Of a stretch of 64,000 nt of DNA, positions 34,197 to 43,630 are shown piece by piece. Each line of letters begins with the position of its first letter. The first letter of the stretch is position 1. The notes beneath the pieces are model-generated. The model had not been told where the DNA came from, did not search any database, and saw only the letters and a list, made by a program, of their open reading frames with translations. A program made the translations under genes and the position numbers. The stretch is from Paraburkholderia sacchari (GTDB taxonomy: Bacteria > Pseudomonadota > Gammaproteobacteria > Burkholderiales > Burkholderiaceae): assembly GCF_000785435.2 (NCBI RefSeq), contig NZ_JTDB02000004.1, forward strand, positions 372,001 to 436,000, written 5' to 3'.

Positions 34197-35360
34197 TTAA
34201 AACGAATGGCGCATGCCGATGCGTACGTCAGCCTGAGTGGTCGTGGTGGATGGCGTAAAACTATAGCCGATCACCGCGTCCACGCCCTGCGAAGCCTTCA
34301 ACCAGTCGCCCGAGATGTAGACATCCGTGCGCTTCGAAAGCAGGTAATGGAAGCCCGCCGAAAGCATGTTCCAGTGGTGCCCGTCGAAGTGCGTGTACTG
34401 GTAGCCGCCAATCAGGCTTGCTGCAGGCGTGATCTGCCAGTCCGCGCCGCCTTCGGCCACCTGCATGTGCTCGGTCTGCCCGAACGCCTTGAGCTGCGTG
34501 TAGGTGAAATCGCCCATCAGCGTGACGGGACCCATCACGTAGCTCGCGCCCACGCCGAACGCGCCCTGCTTGTCCACCGGAAACGGATTGCTCGCATAGA
34601 GGTCGGTGATCGCGCCCGAGGCAGGATCGACGCTCACCGTGGGCCGGCCGAAGAACGTGTGTGTGCCGATCATCGCGTACGGGTCGAAGGCATAGATGCC
34701 CGACGGGTTGTTCAACTGCGTGTACGCCGTGCCCATCGAGAACGCGCCGTGCTGATACTGCGCGCCCACGCTCCACGCGCTGCCCGTGTGGAATTGGCCC
34801 GGCGTATTGCTGAACGAGTACATGCCGCCGAACTGGAAGCCGCCGTAGCTGTTCGACATGAACTTCACGGCGTTAGGCAGATGGTCGCCGTTCATGCGGT
34901 CGAAGTCACCCTGGTTGATGGCGTAGCCGCTGGCCCATGCGCTGACGTTGTACGTGTAGACCATCTCCTGCGTCATGTCGATCTGGTTGCCGAAGGTGAG
35001 CGTGCCCCAGTCGCTTTCGATACCTACATAAGCCTGACGTCCAAACAGCGAGCCGCCGTTCGAGATCTGCCCGTTACCCAGGTGAAAACCGCTTTCCAGC
35101 TTGAACACGGCCTTCAATCCGCCACCCAGATATTCGGTGCCCTTCAGGCCCCAGCGGTTGCCATACGAGACGCCATCGTCGAACTTCACCTGGTGCGAGC
35201 CACCCGCGTTGGAGACGTAGGTGACGCCGCCATCGATGATGCCGTACAGCGTGACGCTGCTTTGCGCATACGAGGCCATCGGGAGCGCGGCGAATACGAG
35301 CATCGCCGCCTGCAATGCGGTAAGGAGTACTGTATTCCGCAATTTATGTGTCTTATTCAT
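34197..35360 (-). CDS. Gram-negative trimeric porin (Burkholderia type)
   Basis: A 387-residue outer-membrane porin with a signal peptide cleaved before QSSVTLYGIIDGGVTYVSN, the standard Burkholderia OmpC-like mature N-terminus, and a C-terminal phenylalanine (RHSF) for barrel insertion. The stop follows conserved RTDVYISGDWLKAS. It is 21 bp downstream of the NCS1 permease gene, so the two are likely co-transcribed and serve uptake of the same nutrient. Confidence 0.92.
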   Translation of the reverse strand: MNKTHKLRNTVLLTALQAAMLVFAALPMASYAQSSVTLYGIIDGGVTYVSNAGGSHQVKFDDGVSYGNRWGLKGTEYLGGGLKAVFKLESGFHLGNGQISNGGSLFGRQAYVGIESDWGTLTFGNQIDMTQEMVYTYNVSAWASGYAINQGDFDRMNGDHLPNAVKFMSNSYGGFQFGGMYSFSNTPGQFHTGSAWSVGAQYQHGAFSMGTAYTQLNNPSGIYAFDPYAMIGTHTFFGRPTVSVDPASGAITDLYASNPFPVDKQGAFGVGASYVMGPVTLMGDFTYTQLKAFGQTEHMQVAEGGADWQITPAASLIGGYQYTHFDGHHWNMLSAGFHYLLSKRTDVYISGDWLKASQGVDAVIGYSFTPSTTTTQADVRIGMRHSF

Positions 35361-35381
35361 GATGTTATGGGAGTAAGCGGA

Positions 35382-36827
35382 TCAGTTCAGGCCACGGTCG
35401 GCTTCGCGCACGAGCTGGCGTTCCTTTTCGAGGTCGAGCGAGCGGCAGGTCCACAGGTAGACCAATGCGGCCACGGGCAGGCCCACGAGCATTGCGATGT
35501 CGGTGCCGCCCAGCATGCGAGCGACCGGCCCGGTGTACATCTCCGTCTTGAAGAACGGAATCATCGCAACGAAGCCCACGACGTACGCGGTCAGGCCGCG
35601 CCAGTTCCAGCGCCCGTAGATGCCACGCGGGTTGAAGATCTCGCGCACCGAGTAGCTCGAGTGACGCACGACGAAGAAGTCGATCAGGTTGATCGCGGTC
35701 CACGGCGTGAACAGATAGCCCAGGATGCCGAGGAAGTCGCCGAACTTGCCCATGAAATTATCGGAGGCCGAGAACGCGAGCGAGGTCGCCACGATAGCCA
35801 CGATAACGAGGCTCACAATACGCTTGGTCGCGCTCGACCTGAGCGGCTTGAACGAGTCGGTGATGCTCAGCAGCGTGAGCGAGGCGCCGTAAAAGTTCAG
35901 GCCGGTAATGGCGAGCAACCCAAGCAGCGAGAGCAGCAGCGTGACTGTGCCGAAGCCCGGATAGATCATGTCGCCCGCACGCTGAACTGCGTCCGAGATT
36001 TCGATCTGCGAGTTGAGCGCCGCCGCCGCCGTGCCCACCAGCATCATCCAGATGCCGCCGATGAGCGCGCCGAGGAAGGTCCACCAGAAGGTGGCGCGCA
36101 CGCCGGTATTGGGCGGCAGATACCGCGAGTAGTCCGAAACGTAGATGGACCACGAGAGCTGGTAAGCCGCTGCCGAGAAGAGTTGCACGAGGAATGGCGT
36201 GGTCTTGAAGCCGGCGAGACTCAGCTGGCCTGCGGGGAACTGCACCTTCATGCACACGCCGATGCTGAAGATCGTGAGCGCGGCCAGCAGCGCGAACGCG
36301 AGCCAGCGCTGCGCCTTGTGGATCAGGTCATAGCCAAACACGGCGAGCGCGACCGACAGCACGGTGAAGACGATGTAGCTCACGTGCGGTTCAGTGCCGA
36401 GCAGGTGATGCGCGGTCTGCCCCGCCATGAGCTGGTTGAACGAGTTGTAGCCAATATAGGTGACGAGTGCGACCACCCACACGAGCAGTGCGCCCATGTA
36501 GCCGAACTGCGGGCGCGACTGGATCATCTGCGGCAGCCCGAGCTGCGGCCCCTGGCTCGAATGGAACGCCATGAAGAAGGTGCCCAGCATGTTGCCGAGC
36601 ACGATGGCGATCGCGCTCCACAACAGGTTGCCGCCCATGCTGATGCCGATCGCGCCCGCCGCGATGGTCGCGAGGTTCGCATCGCCCGTAAACCACACGG
36701 GCCACAGGTGCCAGGCCTTGCCCTTGCGCTCGGCAAGCGGCACGTAATCGATCGAGCGCGATTCAATCCGCGATTTACCGCGCGACGGCTCGTTGGCCAG
36801 CGCGTCGGCGATTGCCTCTTGTGACAT
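35382..36827 (-). CDS. NCS1-family permease (cytosine/purine/allantoin type)
   Basis: A 481-residue integral membrane protein with about 12 helices and the family segment SIDYVPLAERKGKAWHLWPVWF plus GNLLWSAIAIVLGNMLGT, typical of the nucleobase:cation symporter-1 family. ATG 36827 with GGAGGAG upstream is chosen over an in-frame extension to 36923. It is divergent from cntA. In E. coli the equivalent position is held by a BCCT carnitine transporter; an NCS1 permease here probably provides carnitine or a related quaternary amine. Confidence 0.85.
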   Translation of the reverse strand: MSQEAIADALANEPSRGKSRIESRSIDYVPLAERKGKAWHLWPVWFTGDANLATIAAGAIGISMGGNLLWSAIAIVLGNMLGTFFMAFHSSQGPQLGLPQMIQSRPQFGYMGALLVWVVALVTYIGYNSFNQLMAGQTAHHLLGTEPHVSYIVFTVLSVALAVFGYDLIHKAQRWLAFALLAALTIFSIGVCMKVQFPAGQLSLAGFKTTPFLVQLFSAAAYQLSWSIYVSDYSRYLPPNTGVRATFWWTFLGALIGGIWMMLVGTAAAALNSQIEISDAVQRAGDMIYPGFGTVTLLLSLLGLLAITGLNFYGASLTLLSITDSFKPLRSSATKRIVSLVIVAIVATSLAFSASDNFMGKFGDFLGILGYLFTPWTAINLIDFFVVRHSSYSVREIFNPRGIYGRWNWRGLTAYVVGFVAMIPFFKTEMYTGPVARMLGGTDIAMLVGLPVAALVYLWTCRSLDLEKERQLVREADRGLN

Positions 36828-36940
36828 GTCTCCTCCAGTTGTGGGGTAGCTCGAGCGGCCCCGCACCACGCGGTTCCGCCCGCCACGCCGGTCCCGATAC
36901 CAGAAGTTCCAGTTTCCTGACACGGCGCGGTTATCCTACG

Positions 36941-36966
36941 GTTAACATCAAACTATCAGTTAACAA
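36941..36966. promoter_or_regulatory. Repeat copy A in permease/cntA divergent region
   Basis: GTTAAC (36941-36946) precedes AACTATCAGTTAAC (36951-36964). AACT-ATC-AGTT is itself a small dyad. It lies 114-139 bp from the permease start. The same element recurs 240 bp away at 37191. Confidence 0.55.
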
Positions 36967-37169
36967 TGGTACGCAGCCTGGAGGGTTTCGTCTCACTATC
37001 GCATTCTCCTATTGACGTCGACCGGAAAAGTGCACTCGTAATGCGCTCGATCAGTTCCCGTTGATTTCAAACAGTAAGGATAGGCGTTCCGCATCAAATC
37101 ATAACCGCTTTAGGACCACATCGAGGGATAACCCTGATCAACTCCCAGCGAGATTTCTCTTATATTTCC

Positions 37170-37203
37170 GTTAACCCATAGTTTTGTTGTAACTACCAGT
37201 TAA
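37170..37203. promoter_or_regulatory. Repeat copy B in permease/cntA divergent region
   Basis: GTTAAC (37170-37175) precedes AACTACCAGTTAA (37191-37203), sharing the AACTAnCAGTTAA core with copy A; the offset from GTTAAC is 21 bp here and 10 bp in copy A. It ends 23 bp before the cntA ATG. The rest of the 399-bp region holds no gene. Confidence 0.55.
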
Positions 37204-37226
37204 TCACACCCAGTACGACGGACCCC

Positions 37227-38375
37227 ATGACTTATCTCCCGATCGAATTCCATAAGAAACCCGAACTTCCCAAGCTGCCGGCTGACTTCTGCGCCAACCC
37301 GGAGCTTGCCTGGACCATCCCGGCGAGCTACTACACGTCCGAGTCGGTCTACAAGGCTGAAGAAAAGAAGATCTTCGAAAACGCGTGGATCTGTGTGGCG
37401 CATCGCAGCGAGCTGGCCGAGACGAACGCCTACGTGACCCGCGAGGTGGTAGGCGAGAGCATCCTGCTCGTGCGCGGCAAGGACAAGGTCCTGCGCGCCT
37501 TCTATAACGTCTGCCCGCACCGCGGCCATCAGCTGCTCGAAGGCAGCGGCAAGGCAAAGAACGTCATCACCTGTCCGTACCACGCCTGGGCGTTCAAGCT
37601 CGACGGCGCACTCGCGCACGCCAACAACTGCGACCACGTGGAGTCGTTCGACAAGGAGAATTCCACGCTCGTGCCGGTGCGCGTGGAAGAATACGCGGGC
37701 TTTGTGTTCATCAACCTGAACCCGGACGCCGAAGGCGTGGAAGCACAGCTGCCCGGCCTCGAAGCGAGCCTGCGCAAGGCGTGTCCGGTCATCGACGACC
37801 TCAAACTCGCCGCGCGCTTCGTGACCGAGACGCCCGCCAACTGGAAGTCGATCGTCGATAACTACCTCGAGTGCTACCACTGCGGCCCGGCGCACCCCGG
37901 CTTCTCCGACTCCGTGAAGATCGACCAGTACACGCACACGCTGCACGGCAACTGGACGGTGCAGTTCGGCCACGCGCAGTCGTCGGAGCGCTCGTTCAAG
38001 CTCGATCCGTCCATCAAGGACCCGAGCTTCAGCGGCTACTGGGCATGGCCGTGCACGATGTTCAACGTGCCGCCGGGCGGCGACTTCATGACGGTCATCT
38101 ACGAATTCCCGATGAGCGCCGAAGTCACGCTTCAGCACTACGACATCTATTTCCTGAACGACGAGCCGACCGAAGAGCAGCAAAAGCTCATCGAGTGGTA
38201 TCGCACCGTGTTCCGTCCAGAAGACCTGCGCCTCGTGGAGAGCGTGCAAAAGGGCCTGAAATCGCGCGGCTATCGCGGGCAGGGCCGCATCATGGTCGAC
38301 AAGCAACGCAGCGGCGTCAGCGAGCACGGCATTGCGCACTTCCACAACCTGCTCGCTCAACAGTATCAGGACTGA
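37227..38375 (+). CDS. cntA: Carnitine monooxygenase oxygenase subunit
   Basis: A 382-residue Rieske oxygenase. It would split carnitine into trimethylamine and malic semialdehyde. Rieske ligands C96, H98 (CPHRGHQ), C116, H119 (CPYHAW); mononuclear iron ligands H218, H223 in DNYLECYHCGPAH and D333 in PEDLRLVES. The residue bridging the two metal sites is Glu215, not the usual Asp, and all positions are offset by exactly ten from those recalled for Acinetobacter CntA (E205, H208, H213, D323). It is also closely similar to E. coli YeaW. The aldehyde dehydrogenase follows after one base. Confidence 0.93.
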   Translation: MTYLPIEFHKKPELPKLPADFCANPELAWTIPASYYTSESVYKAEEKKIFENAWICVAHRSELAETNAYVTREVVGESILLVRGKDKVLRAFYNVCPHRGHQLLEGSGKAKNVITCPYHAWAFKLDGALAHANNCDHVESFDKENSTLVPVRVEEYAGFVFINLNPDAEGVEAQLPGLEASLRKACPVIDDLKLAARFVTETPANWKSIVDNYLECYHCGPAHPGFSDSVKIDQYTHTLHGNWTVQFGHAQSSERSFKLDPSIKDPSFSGYWAWPCTMFNVPPGGDFMTVIYEFPMSAEVTLQHYDIYFLNDEPTEEQQKLIEWYRTVFRPEDLRLVESVQKGLKSRGYRGQGRIMVDKQRSGVSEHGIAHFHNLLAQQYQD

Positions 38376-38376
38376 C

Positions 38377-39837
38377 ATGAACTCACCGCAAAATCCCGGC
38401 CTGTTCCGCCAGCAGGCATATATCGACGGCCAGTGGCGCAACGCCGACGACGGCGCCACGCTCGACATCACCAACCCCTCGACCGGCGAGCGCATCGCAA
38501 GCGTACCGAACATGGGTGCGCCCGAAGCGCGCGCCGCCATCGAGGCCGCGCACCGCGCCTTCCCCGCATGGCGCGCCACCACTGCCAAGGAGCGTGCGCG
38601 CCTGTTGCGCAACTGGTTCGAGCTCATCATGGCGAACCAGGAAGCACTGGCCGAACTGATGACGCGCGAGCAGGGCAAACCGGTCGCCGAAGCGCGCGGC
38701 GAGATCGCCTATGCCGCTTCGTTCATCGAGTGGTTCGCCGAGCAAGGCAAGCGCATCGACGGCGACGTGATCCCGAGCCCGAACCCCGACCAGCGTCTCG
38801 TCGTGACGAAGGAGCCGATCGGCGTGTGCGCCGCCATCACGCCGTGGAATTTCCCGGCCGCGATGATCACCCGCAAGGCCGCTCCGGCGCTGGCCGCCGG
38901 CTGCACCATGGTCATCAAGCCCGCCAACGAGACGCCGTTTTCCGCGTTCGCGCTCGCAGCGCTTGCCGAGCAGGCCGGCATTCCGGCCGGCGTGATCAAC
39001 ATCGTCACGGGCAAGTCGCGCGAGATCGGCCTCGAAATGACGTCGAGCCCGCTCGTCAAGAAGCTCACGTTCACGGGCTCGACCGAAGTGGGCCGTCTCC
39101 TGATGCGTCAGTGCTCGGACACGGTCAAGAAGGTTTCGCTGGAACTGGGCGGCAATGCACCGTTCATCGTGTTCGACGACGCGGATCTGGATGCCGCCAT
39201 CGAAGGCGCACTGGTCTCGAAGTACCGGAACGCGGGTCAAACCTGCGTCTGCGCGAATCGCTTCTACGTGCACGACTCGGTCTACGACGAGTTCTGCCGC
39301 CGCTTCGCCGCGCGCGTGGCCGCCTTCAAGGTGGACGACGGTTTTGCCGAGGGCGTGAATATCGGCCCGCTCATCACCGAAGCGGCGCGCGACAAAGTCG
39401 ACGGCCTCGTGCGCGACGCCGTGGCGCAAGGCGCACGCGTGGTCACGGGCGGCACGCCGCACGCACGCGGCGGCAACTTCTACGCGCCCACCGTGCTCGC
39501 CGACGCGAAGCCCGGCATGGCCGTGCTCTCCGAGGAAATCTTCGGGCCGGTCGCGCCCATCGTGCGCTTTTCGAGCGACGCCGAAGTCGTGCAGCTCGCG
39601 AACGATTCGATCTACGGGCTCGCGGCGTACTTCTACAGCCGCGACATCGGCCGCATCTGGCGCGTGGCCGAGCAGCTGGAGTACGGCATCGTCGGCATCA
39701 ACACGGGTCTGATCTCCAACGAAGTCGCGCCGTTTGGCGGCGTGAAGCAGTCGGGCATCGGCCGTGAAGGCTCGAAGTACGGCATCGAAGATTTTCTGTC
39801 GATCAAGTACCTCTGCATGGCAGGCGTCGGGCGATAA
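38377..39837 (+). CDS. Succinate/malic-semialdehyde dehydrogenase-like aldehyde dehydrogenase
   Basis: A 486-residue GabD-like aldehyde dehydrogenase with PWNFPAAMITRK, the catalytic Glu in LELGGNAPF and the catalytic Cys in YRNAGQTCVCANR. In carnitine catabolism a dehydrogenase of this type converts malic semialdehyde to malate; its position directly after cntA (one base between stop and start) supports that role. Short-chain semialdehydes are the usual substrates of the subgroup. The gap of 158 bp to cntB may hold its own promoter or RNA leader, but nothing specific is seen. Confidence 0.88.
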   Translation: MNSPQNPGLFRQQAYIDGQWRNADDGATLDITNPSTGERIASVPNMGAPEARAAIEAAHRAFPAWRATTAKERARLLRNWFELIMANQEALAELMTREQGKPVAEARGEIAYAASFIEWFAEQGKRIDGDVIPSPNPDQRLVVTKEPIGVCAAITPWNFPAAMITRKAAPALAAGCTMVIKPANETPFSAFALAALAEQAGIPAGVINIVTGKSREIGLEMTSSPLVKKLTFTGSTEVGRLLMRQCSDTVKKVSLELGGNAPFIVFDDADLDAAIEGALVSKYRNAGQTCVCANRFYVHDSVYDEFCRRFAARVAAFKVDDGFAEGVNIGPLITEAARDKVDGLVRDAVAQGARVVTGGTPHARGGNFYAPTVLADAKPGMAVLSEEIFGPVAPIVRFSSDAEVVQLANDSIYGLAAYFYSRDIGRIWRVAEQLEYGIVGINTGLISNEVAPFGGVKQSGIGREGSKYGIEDFLSIKYLCMAGVGR

Positions 39838-39995
39838 CACGCCGACTTTCGGGCGGGTGCGGTCCGCGCCGCATCCGCTCCTTTTTCCGGATTCAGAATC
39901 AACCGCCCGCGCAACCTGTACGGGCAATAACGAAGCAACCTCAGGCCACGCCCACGCTCTTTCGAGCGGCACAGCCTGGGGCAAAGGAAGGCACC

Positions 39996-40958
39996 ATGAA
40001 CGCCCGCGAATCGATCACTGTCGACGTTGTCGCCGTCGAGCAACTCACCCCGCTCATCAAGCGCTTCACGCTCGCGCTGCCCGATGGCGCACCGATGCCG
40101 TCGTTCAGCGGCGGCGCCCACGTGCTCGTCTCGATGCAGGACGGCGATGCGTGGCACCACAACGCCTATTCGCTGCTGAGCTCGCCGCACGACACGCGCC
40201 AGTATCAGATTGCCGTGCGCCGCGAAGAAGCCTCGCGCGGAGGATCGGCGTTCATGCACGACAAGGTGGCGGCCGGCACGCGCCTCGCCATCGGCTCGCC
40301 CGCCAACCTGTTCGAGCTGGCACCCGGCGCGAAGCGCCATGTGTTCATCGCGGGCGGCATCGGCATCACGCCGTTTCTCGCGCAGCTCGCCGAGCATCGC
40401 CCCGAGGATCTCGAACTCGAACTGCATTACGCGTACCGCAGCCCCGAGCACGCAGCCTTCGTCGACGAGCTGAAGGCTGGCCCGCACGCGGCCAGCGTGC
40501 ACTGCTACGTGGATAGCGAAGGCCAGCGCCTCGACCTGCTCAAGCTCTTCAAGGGCCTGCCCGCCGACGCGCATGTGTATGTGTGCGGCCCTCAGGGCCT
40601 GAACGACGCCGTCTACGCGAATGCCGCGCTGCTCGGCTGGCCGAAGGCGCAATTGCACTCGGAGCAGTTCGCGGCCACCGATACCGCCGGCAAGGCCTTC
40701 ACCGTGGTGCTCGCAAAGAGCGGCATCGAGCTCGAAGTGGGCGAAGACGAGACCATCCTCAAGGCCATCGAGCGCGCAGGCGTGACGGTGGAATCGCTGT
40801 GCCGCGAAGGCGTGTGCGGCACCTGCGAAGTGGCGATCCTCGAAGGCGAAGCCGATCATCGCGACCAGTATCTCGACGACGAGGAAAAGGCCGCGCAGAA
40901 AACCATTTTGCTGTGCGTCTCGCGCTCGCGCACTCCGCGCCTCGTGATCGATCTGTAG
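39996..40958 (+). CDS. cntB: Carnitine monooxygenase reductase subunit
   Basis: A 320-residue phthalate-dioxygenase-reductase type protein: N-terminal flavin domain (HHNAYSLLSSPHDT), NAD(P) domain (FIAGGIGITPFLAQL) and C-terminal plant-type 2Fe-2S ferredoxin domain with C-x4-C-x2-C (CREGVCGTCEV) plus a later cysteine in LLCVSR. It passes electrons from NAD(P)H to the CntA Rieske centre, corresponding to E. coli YeaX. ATG 39996 follows AAGGAAGG. Confidence 0.92.
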   Translation: MNARESITVDVVAVEQLTPLIKRFTLALPDGAPMPSFSGGAHVLVSMQDGDAWHHNAYSLLSSPHDTRQYQIAVRREEASRGGSAFMHDKVAAGTRLAIGSPANLFELAPGAKRHVFIAGGIGITPFLAQLAEHRPEDLELELHYAYRSPEHAAFVDELKAGPHAASVHCYVDSEGQRLDLLKLFKGLPADAHVYVCGPQGLNDAVYANAALLGWPKAQLHSEQFAATDTAGKAFTVVLAKSGIELEVGEDETILKAIERAGVTVESLCREGVCGTCEVAILEGEADHRDQYLDDEEKAAQKTILLCVSRSRTPRLVIDL

Positions 40959-41094
40959 ATCGAGTTGCAAACCGACACGGAAAGGAACCGCACAGGACGG
41001 CTTCCCGCGAGGCCGCGATAGCGCTCCATGAAACGGCTACAGTGCCGATCCGTTAAACTACCGGTGGCATATGTCGCGGCCCGATCGACGGCTC

Positions 41095-41115
41095 GCGGCA
41101 TATGCCGCCTTTTTT
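41095..41115 (+). terminator. Rho-independent terminator after cntB
   Basis: GCGGC-ATAT-GCCGC followed by C and six T forms a compact hairpin with U-tract. It separates the cnt operon from the XRE-PAS gene at 41194. Confidence 0.75.
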
Positions 41116-41193
41116 GTTTGCCTTGCGTCGTTTTTTGTCGCCTGAATTTCACCTGCCCAGTTTGACCGCGCGATTCGTCATAGAGGGAAATGG

Positions 41194-42249
41194 ATGTCCG
41201 AGGATACGTTCGCGTTTCGTCTGAAAGTGCTGCTCGAGCACAAGAAGCTGAGTTTGCAGCAAGTGGCCGACGCCGTCGGTATTTCGCGCCCCGCCGTGCA
41301 CAAGTGGACGCGCGGCGGCGAGATCGACTACTCGAATCTGCGCCGCCTCGCGGCGTTCCTCGATGTGAACTGGGTCTGGCTGCGATACGGCGACGATGCC
41401 GTAAGGGACCTGGGCCTCGCGGGCACGACCGAGCTGCCCATGACCGACCTGCGCCGCCGCTACACGGCCGAGATCGTGTCGAACGAAGCGCGCATGAAGC
41501 AGGCCCAGGAGTCGACGGGCATCGTCACATGGGAATGGAATCTCGTTACCGATGAACTCATCTATTCGAGCAACTGCGCGCAAGTCTACGGCCGCGAGAT
41601 CCATAGCAACGAAGAGTTCTGGGAAATCCTGCATCCCGAAGACTCGGTTTGGCTCAACGACGAAGCGATGAAAGAAGTAGTCGCCAGCAAGGCGCCGCGC
41701 GTGTGGGACTTTCGCATCATTTTGCCGGACGGGCAGACGCGCTGGATCGAATCGCGCCTGGCCACCCTGCTCGACGATGCGGGGCGTCCCCTGCGGGTGG
41801 TGGGCACGACCATCGACATCAGCGCGCGCAGGCAGGCGGACTTTGCGCTACAGCGGAGCCTGCAGTTGCTCAACGACGCCGCTCGCATGGCGGGCTTCGG
41901 CGCATGGCGCTGGCTGCGCGCGCAAGACGAGATGATCGTCTCGGACGAGTGGTGCCGTCTCTTCGGCGTCGATCCCGCGCAGGCGCCGCGCCATTACGTC
42001 GAACTTTCGCGGCACATTCATCCCGACGACCGCGCGGCACGTGAGGCGGCGGTCAACGATGCGCTCGCGCACCGCGGGGATTATCGCGTGCTGTACCGCG
42101 CTTGCCTGCCCGACGATACGTCGCGGCTCGTGGTGGAACAAGGCCAGGCGCGCGTGGCGCCGCATGGCGAAGACGTATGGCTCACGGCGCTCAGCCGCGC
42201 GGCGCAGCCCGCCGACATGGCGCCCAATGGCGCGGCGGCCGGAAACTGA
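41194..42249 (+). CDS. XRE-type regulator with two PAS domains
   Basis: A 351-residue protein: XRE helix-turn-helix at about 10-65 (SLQQVADAVGISRPAVHKWTRG), PAS domain 1 about 105-220 (TGIVTWEWNLVTDELIYS, WIESRLATLLDDAGRPLRVVG) and PAS domain 2 about 235-340 (ARMAGFGAWRWL). PAS domains suggest sensing of a redox state or small ligand. It lies between cntB and the convergent dmlA-like gene and may regulate the island. No kinase or enzymatic domain is present. Confidence 0.82.
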   Translation: MSEDTFAFRLKVLLEHKKLSLQQVADAVGISRPAVHKWTRGGEIDYSNLRRLAAFLDVNWVWLRYGDDAVRDLGLAGTTELPMTDLRRRYTAEIVSNEARMKQAQESTGIVTWEWNLVTDELIYSSNCAQVYGREIHSNEEFWEILHPEDSVWLNDEAMKEVVASKAPRVWDFRIILPDGQTRWIESRLATLLDDAGRPLRVVGTTIDISARRQADFALQRSLQLLNDAARMAGFGAWRWLRAQDEMIVSDEWCRLFGVDPAQAPRHYVELSRHIHPDDRAAREAAVNDALAHRGDYRVLYRACLPDDTSRLVVEQGQARVAPHGEDVWLTALSRAAQPADMAPNGAAAGN

Positions 42250-42345
42250 GGGTTTGGAGCGAGGCCGTCGGGTCGAGCCCGAATCGAACTCCAATCAAGC
42301 GCGAGGATTGAGCCCGGGCTGAGCTGATCCCAGGCTTACATCACC

Positions 42346-43425
42346 TCACAACGCGGCGGCCACTGCCTTGCCCACGTCCGCTGTCTTCGCCGCACCGCCC
42401 ATGTCAGGCGTGCGCGGGCCTTCCACGAGCACCATCTCGATCGCCCGCATGATCGCGTCGTGGGCAGCCTTGAACTGTGCGTCGCCGTTGCCGAGGAACT
42501 CAAGCATCATCGCGCCCGACCAGATCATCGCGATCGGGTTGGCGATCTCTTTGCCGAAGATGTCCGGCGCCGAGCCATGCACCGGCTCGAACAGCGACGG
42601 GAACTTGCGCTCCGGGTTCAGGTTCGCGGAAGCGGCCAGACCGATCGTGCCCGTGCACGCGGGACCGAGGTCGGAAAGAATATCGCCGAACAAATTCGAT
42701 GCCACGACCACGTCGAAGCGGTCCGGCTGCAGCACGAAGCGCGCGCTCAGGATGTCGATGTGCTGCTTGTCCCACTTCACGTCCGGGTAGGCCTCGGCCA
42801 TCGCGGCCACGCGCTCGTCCCAGTACGGCATGCTGATCGAGATGCCGTTGGACTTCGTGGCCGCCGTGAGCTTCTTGCGGCCGCGCTGGTTCGCAAGCTC
42901 GAATGCGTATTTGAGAATGCGGTCCACACCGTGGCGGGTGAACACCGCCTCCTGCAGCGCGAACTCGCGCTCGGTGCCCTCGAACATCTTGCCGCCCACC
43001 GAGGTGTATTCGCCTTCGGTATTCTCGCGCACCACGAGGAAGTCGATATCGCCGGGCTTGCGGTTCGCGAGCGGGCAGGGCACGCCGGGCAACAGGCGCA
43101 CCGGGCGCAGGTTCACGTACTGGTCGAATTCGCGGCGGAACTTGAGCAGCGACCCCCACAGCGAGATGTGATCAGGCACCTTGTCGGGCCAGCCCACGGC
43201 GCCGAAGTAAATGGCGTCGAAGCCATTGAGCGTGGCGAACCAGTCGTCCGGCATCATCTTGCCGTGTTCGAGGTAGTAATCGCAGCTCGCCCAGTCGAAA
43301 TGCGTGAATTCGATGTTCAGCCCGAACTTCGCTGCTGCGGCCTCCACCACCCGCACGCCCTCGGGCATCACTTCCACGCCAATGCCGTCGCCGGGAATCG
43401 CCGCGATCTTGAGGGTCTTGCTCAT
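42346..43425 (-). CDS. dmlA: D-malate/tartrate dehydrogenase (decarboxylating, LeuB-like)
   Basis: A 359-residue enzyme of the isocitrate/isopropylmalate dehydrogenase family, tartrate/D-malate branch. It starts MSKTLKIAAIPGDGIG and shows the substrate region (FGAVGWPDKVPDHISLWG), the metal-binding aspartates (SNLFGDILSDLGP) and the NAD region (EPVHGSAPDIFGKEIANP). It would oxidatively decarboxylate D-malate to pyruvate, the last step of carnitine breakdown. E. coli DmlA (YeaU) occupies the same genetic neighbourhood. ATG 43425 follows GGAGAAC; the upstream extension is rejected. Confidence 0.87.
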   Translation of the reverse strand: MSKTLKIAAIPGDGIGVEVMPEGVRVVEAAAAKFGLNIEFTHFDWASCDYYLEHGKMMPDDWFATLNGFDAIYFGAVGWPDKVPDHISLWGSLLKFRREFDQYVNLRPVRLLPGVPCPLANRKPGDIDFLVVRENTEGEYTSVGGKMFEGTEREFALQEAVFTRHGVDRILKYAFELANQRGRKKLTAATKSNGISISMPYWDERVAAMAEAYPDVKWDKQHIDILSARFVLQPDRFDVVVASNLFGDILSDLGPACTGTIGLAASANLNPERKFPSLFEPVHGSAPDIFGKEIANPIAMIWSGAMMLEFLGNGDAQFKAAHDAIMRAIEMVLVEGPRTPDMGGAAKTADVGKAVAAAL

Positions 43426-43630
43426 GTCTCGTTCTCCGTTGCCACGCACGCCAGGATTGGCGTGCGTTCGATGACTGCAAGGATGCCTCAAAGGACGCCC
43501 GAAATAAGCCCCCATTGGCGTAGAAACATTGAACACGAATTGTGAATAATCGGGGCGGCGTAGCCATCCACGTGATATCGATTTGGGCAGCGTCCCGCAA
43601 CGCCCCGGCGCGCGAACCGCGTCGCGCCAG

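Noticed and set aside
34125-36824. An 899-codon open frame opposite the porin and NCS1 permease genes
   Set aside because: Composition is Arg/His/Glu rich and it fully overlaps two well-supported genes on the other strand.
38383-39984. A long open frame opposite the aldehyde dehydrogenase
   Set aside because: Shadow of a clear catalytic-motif-bearing gene.
41051-41103. Two copies of GGCATATG as a long-range hairpin
   Set aside because: The second copy forms a self-contained terminator stem with its own T-run, so no larger structure is needed.
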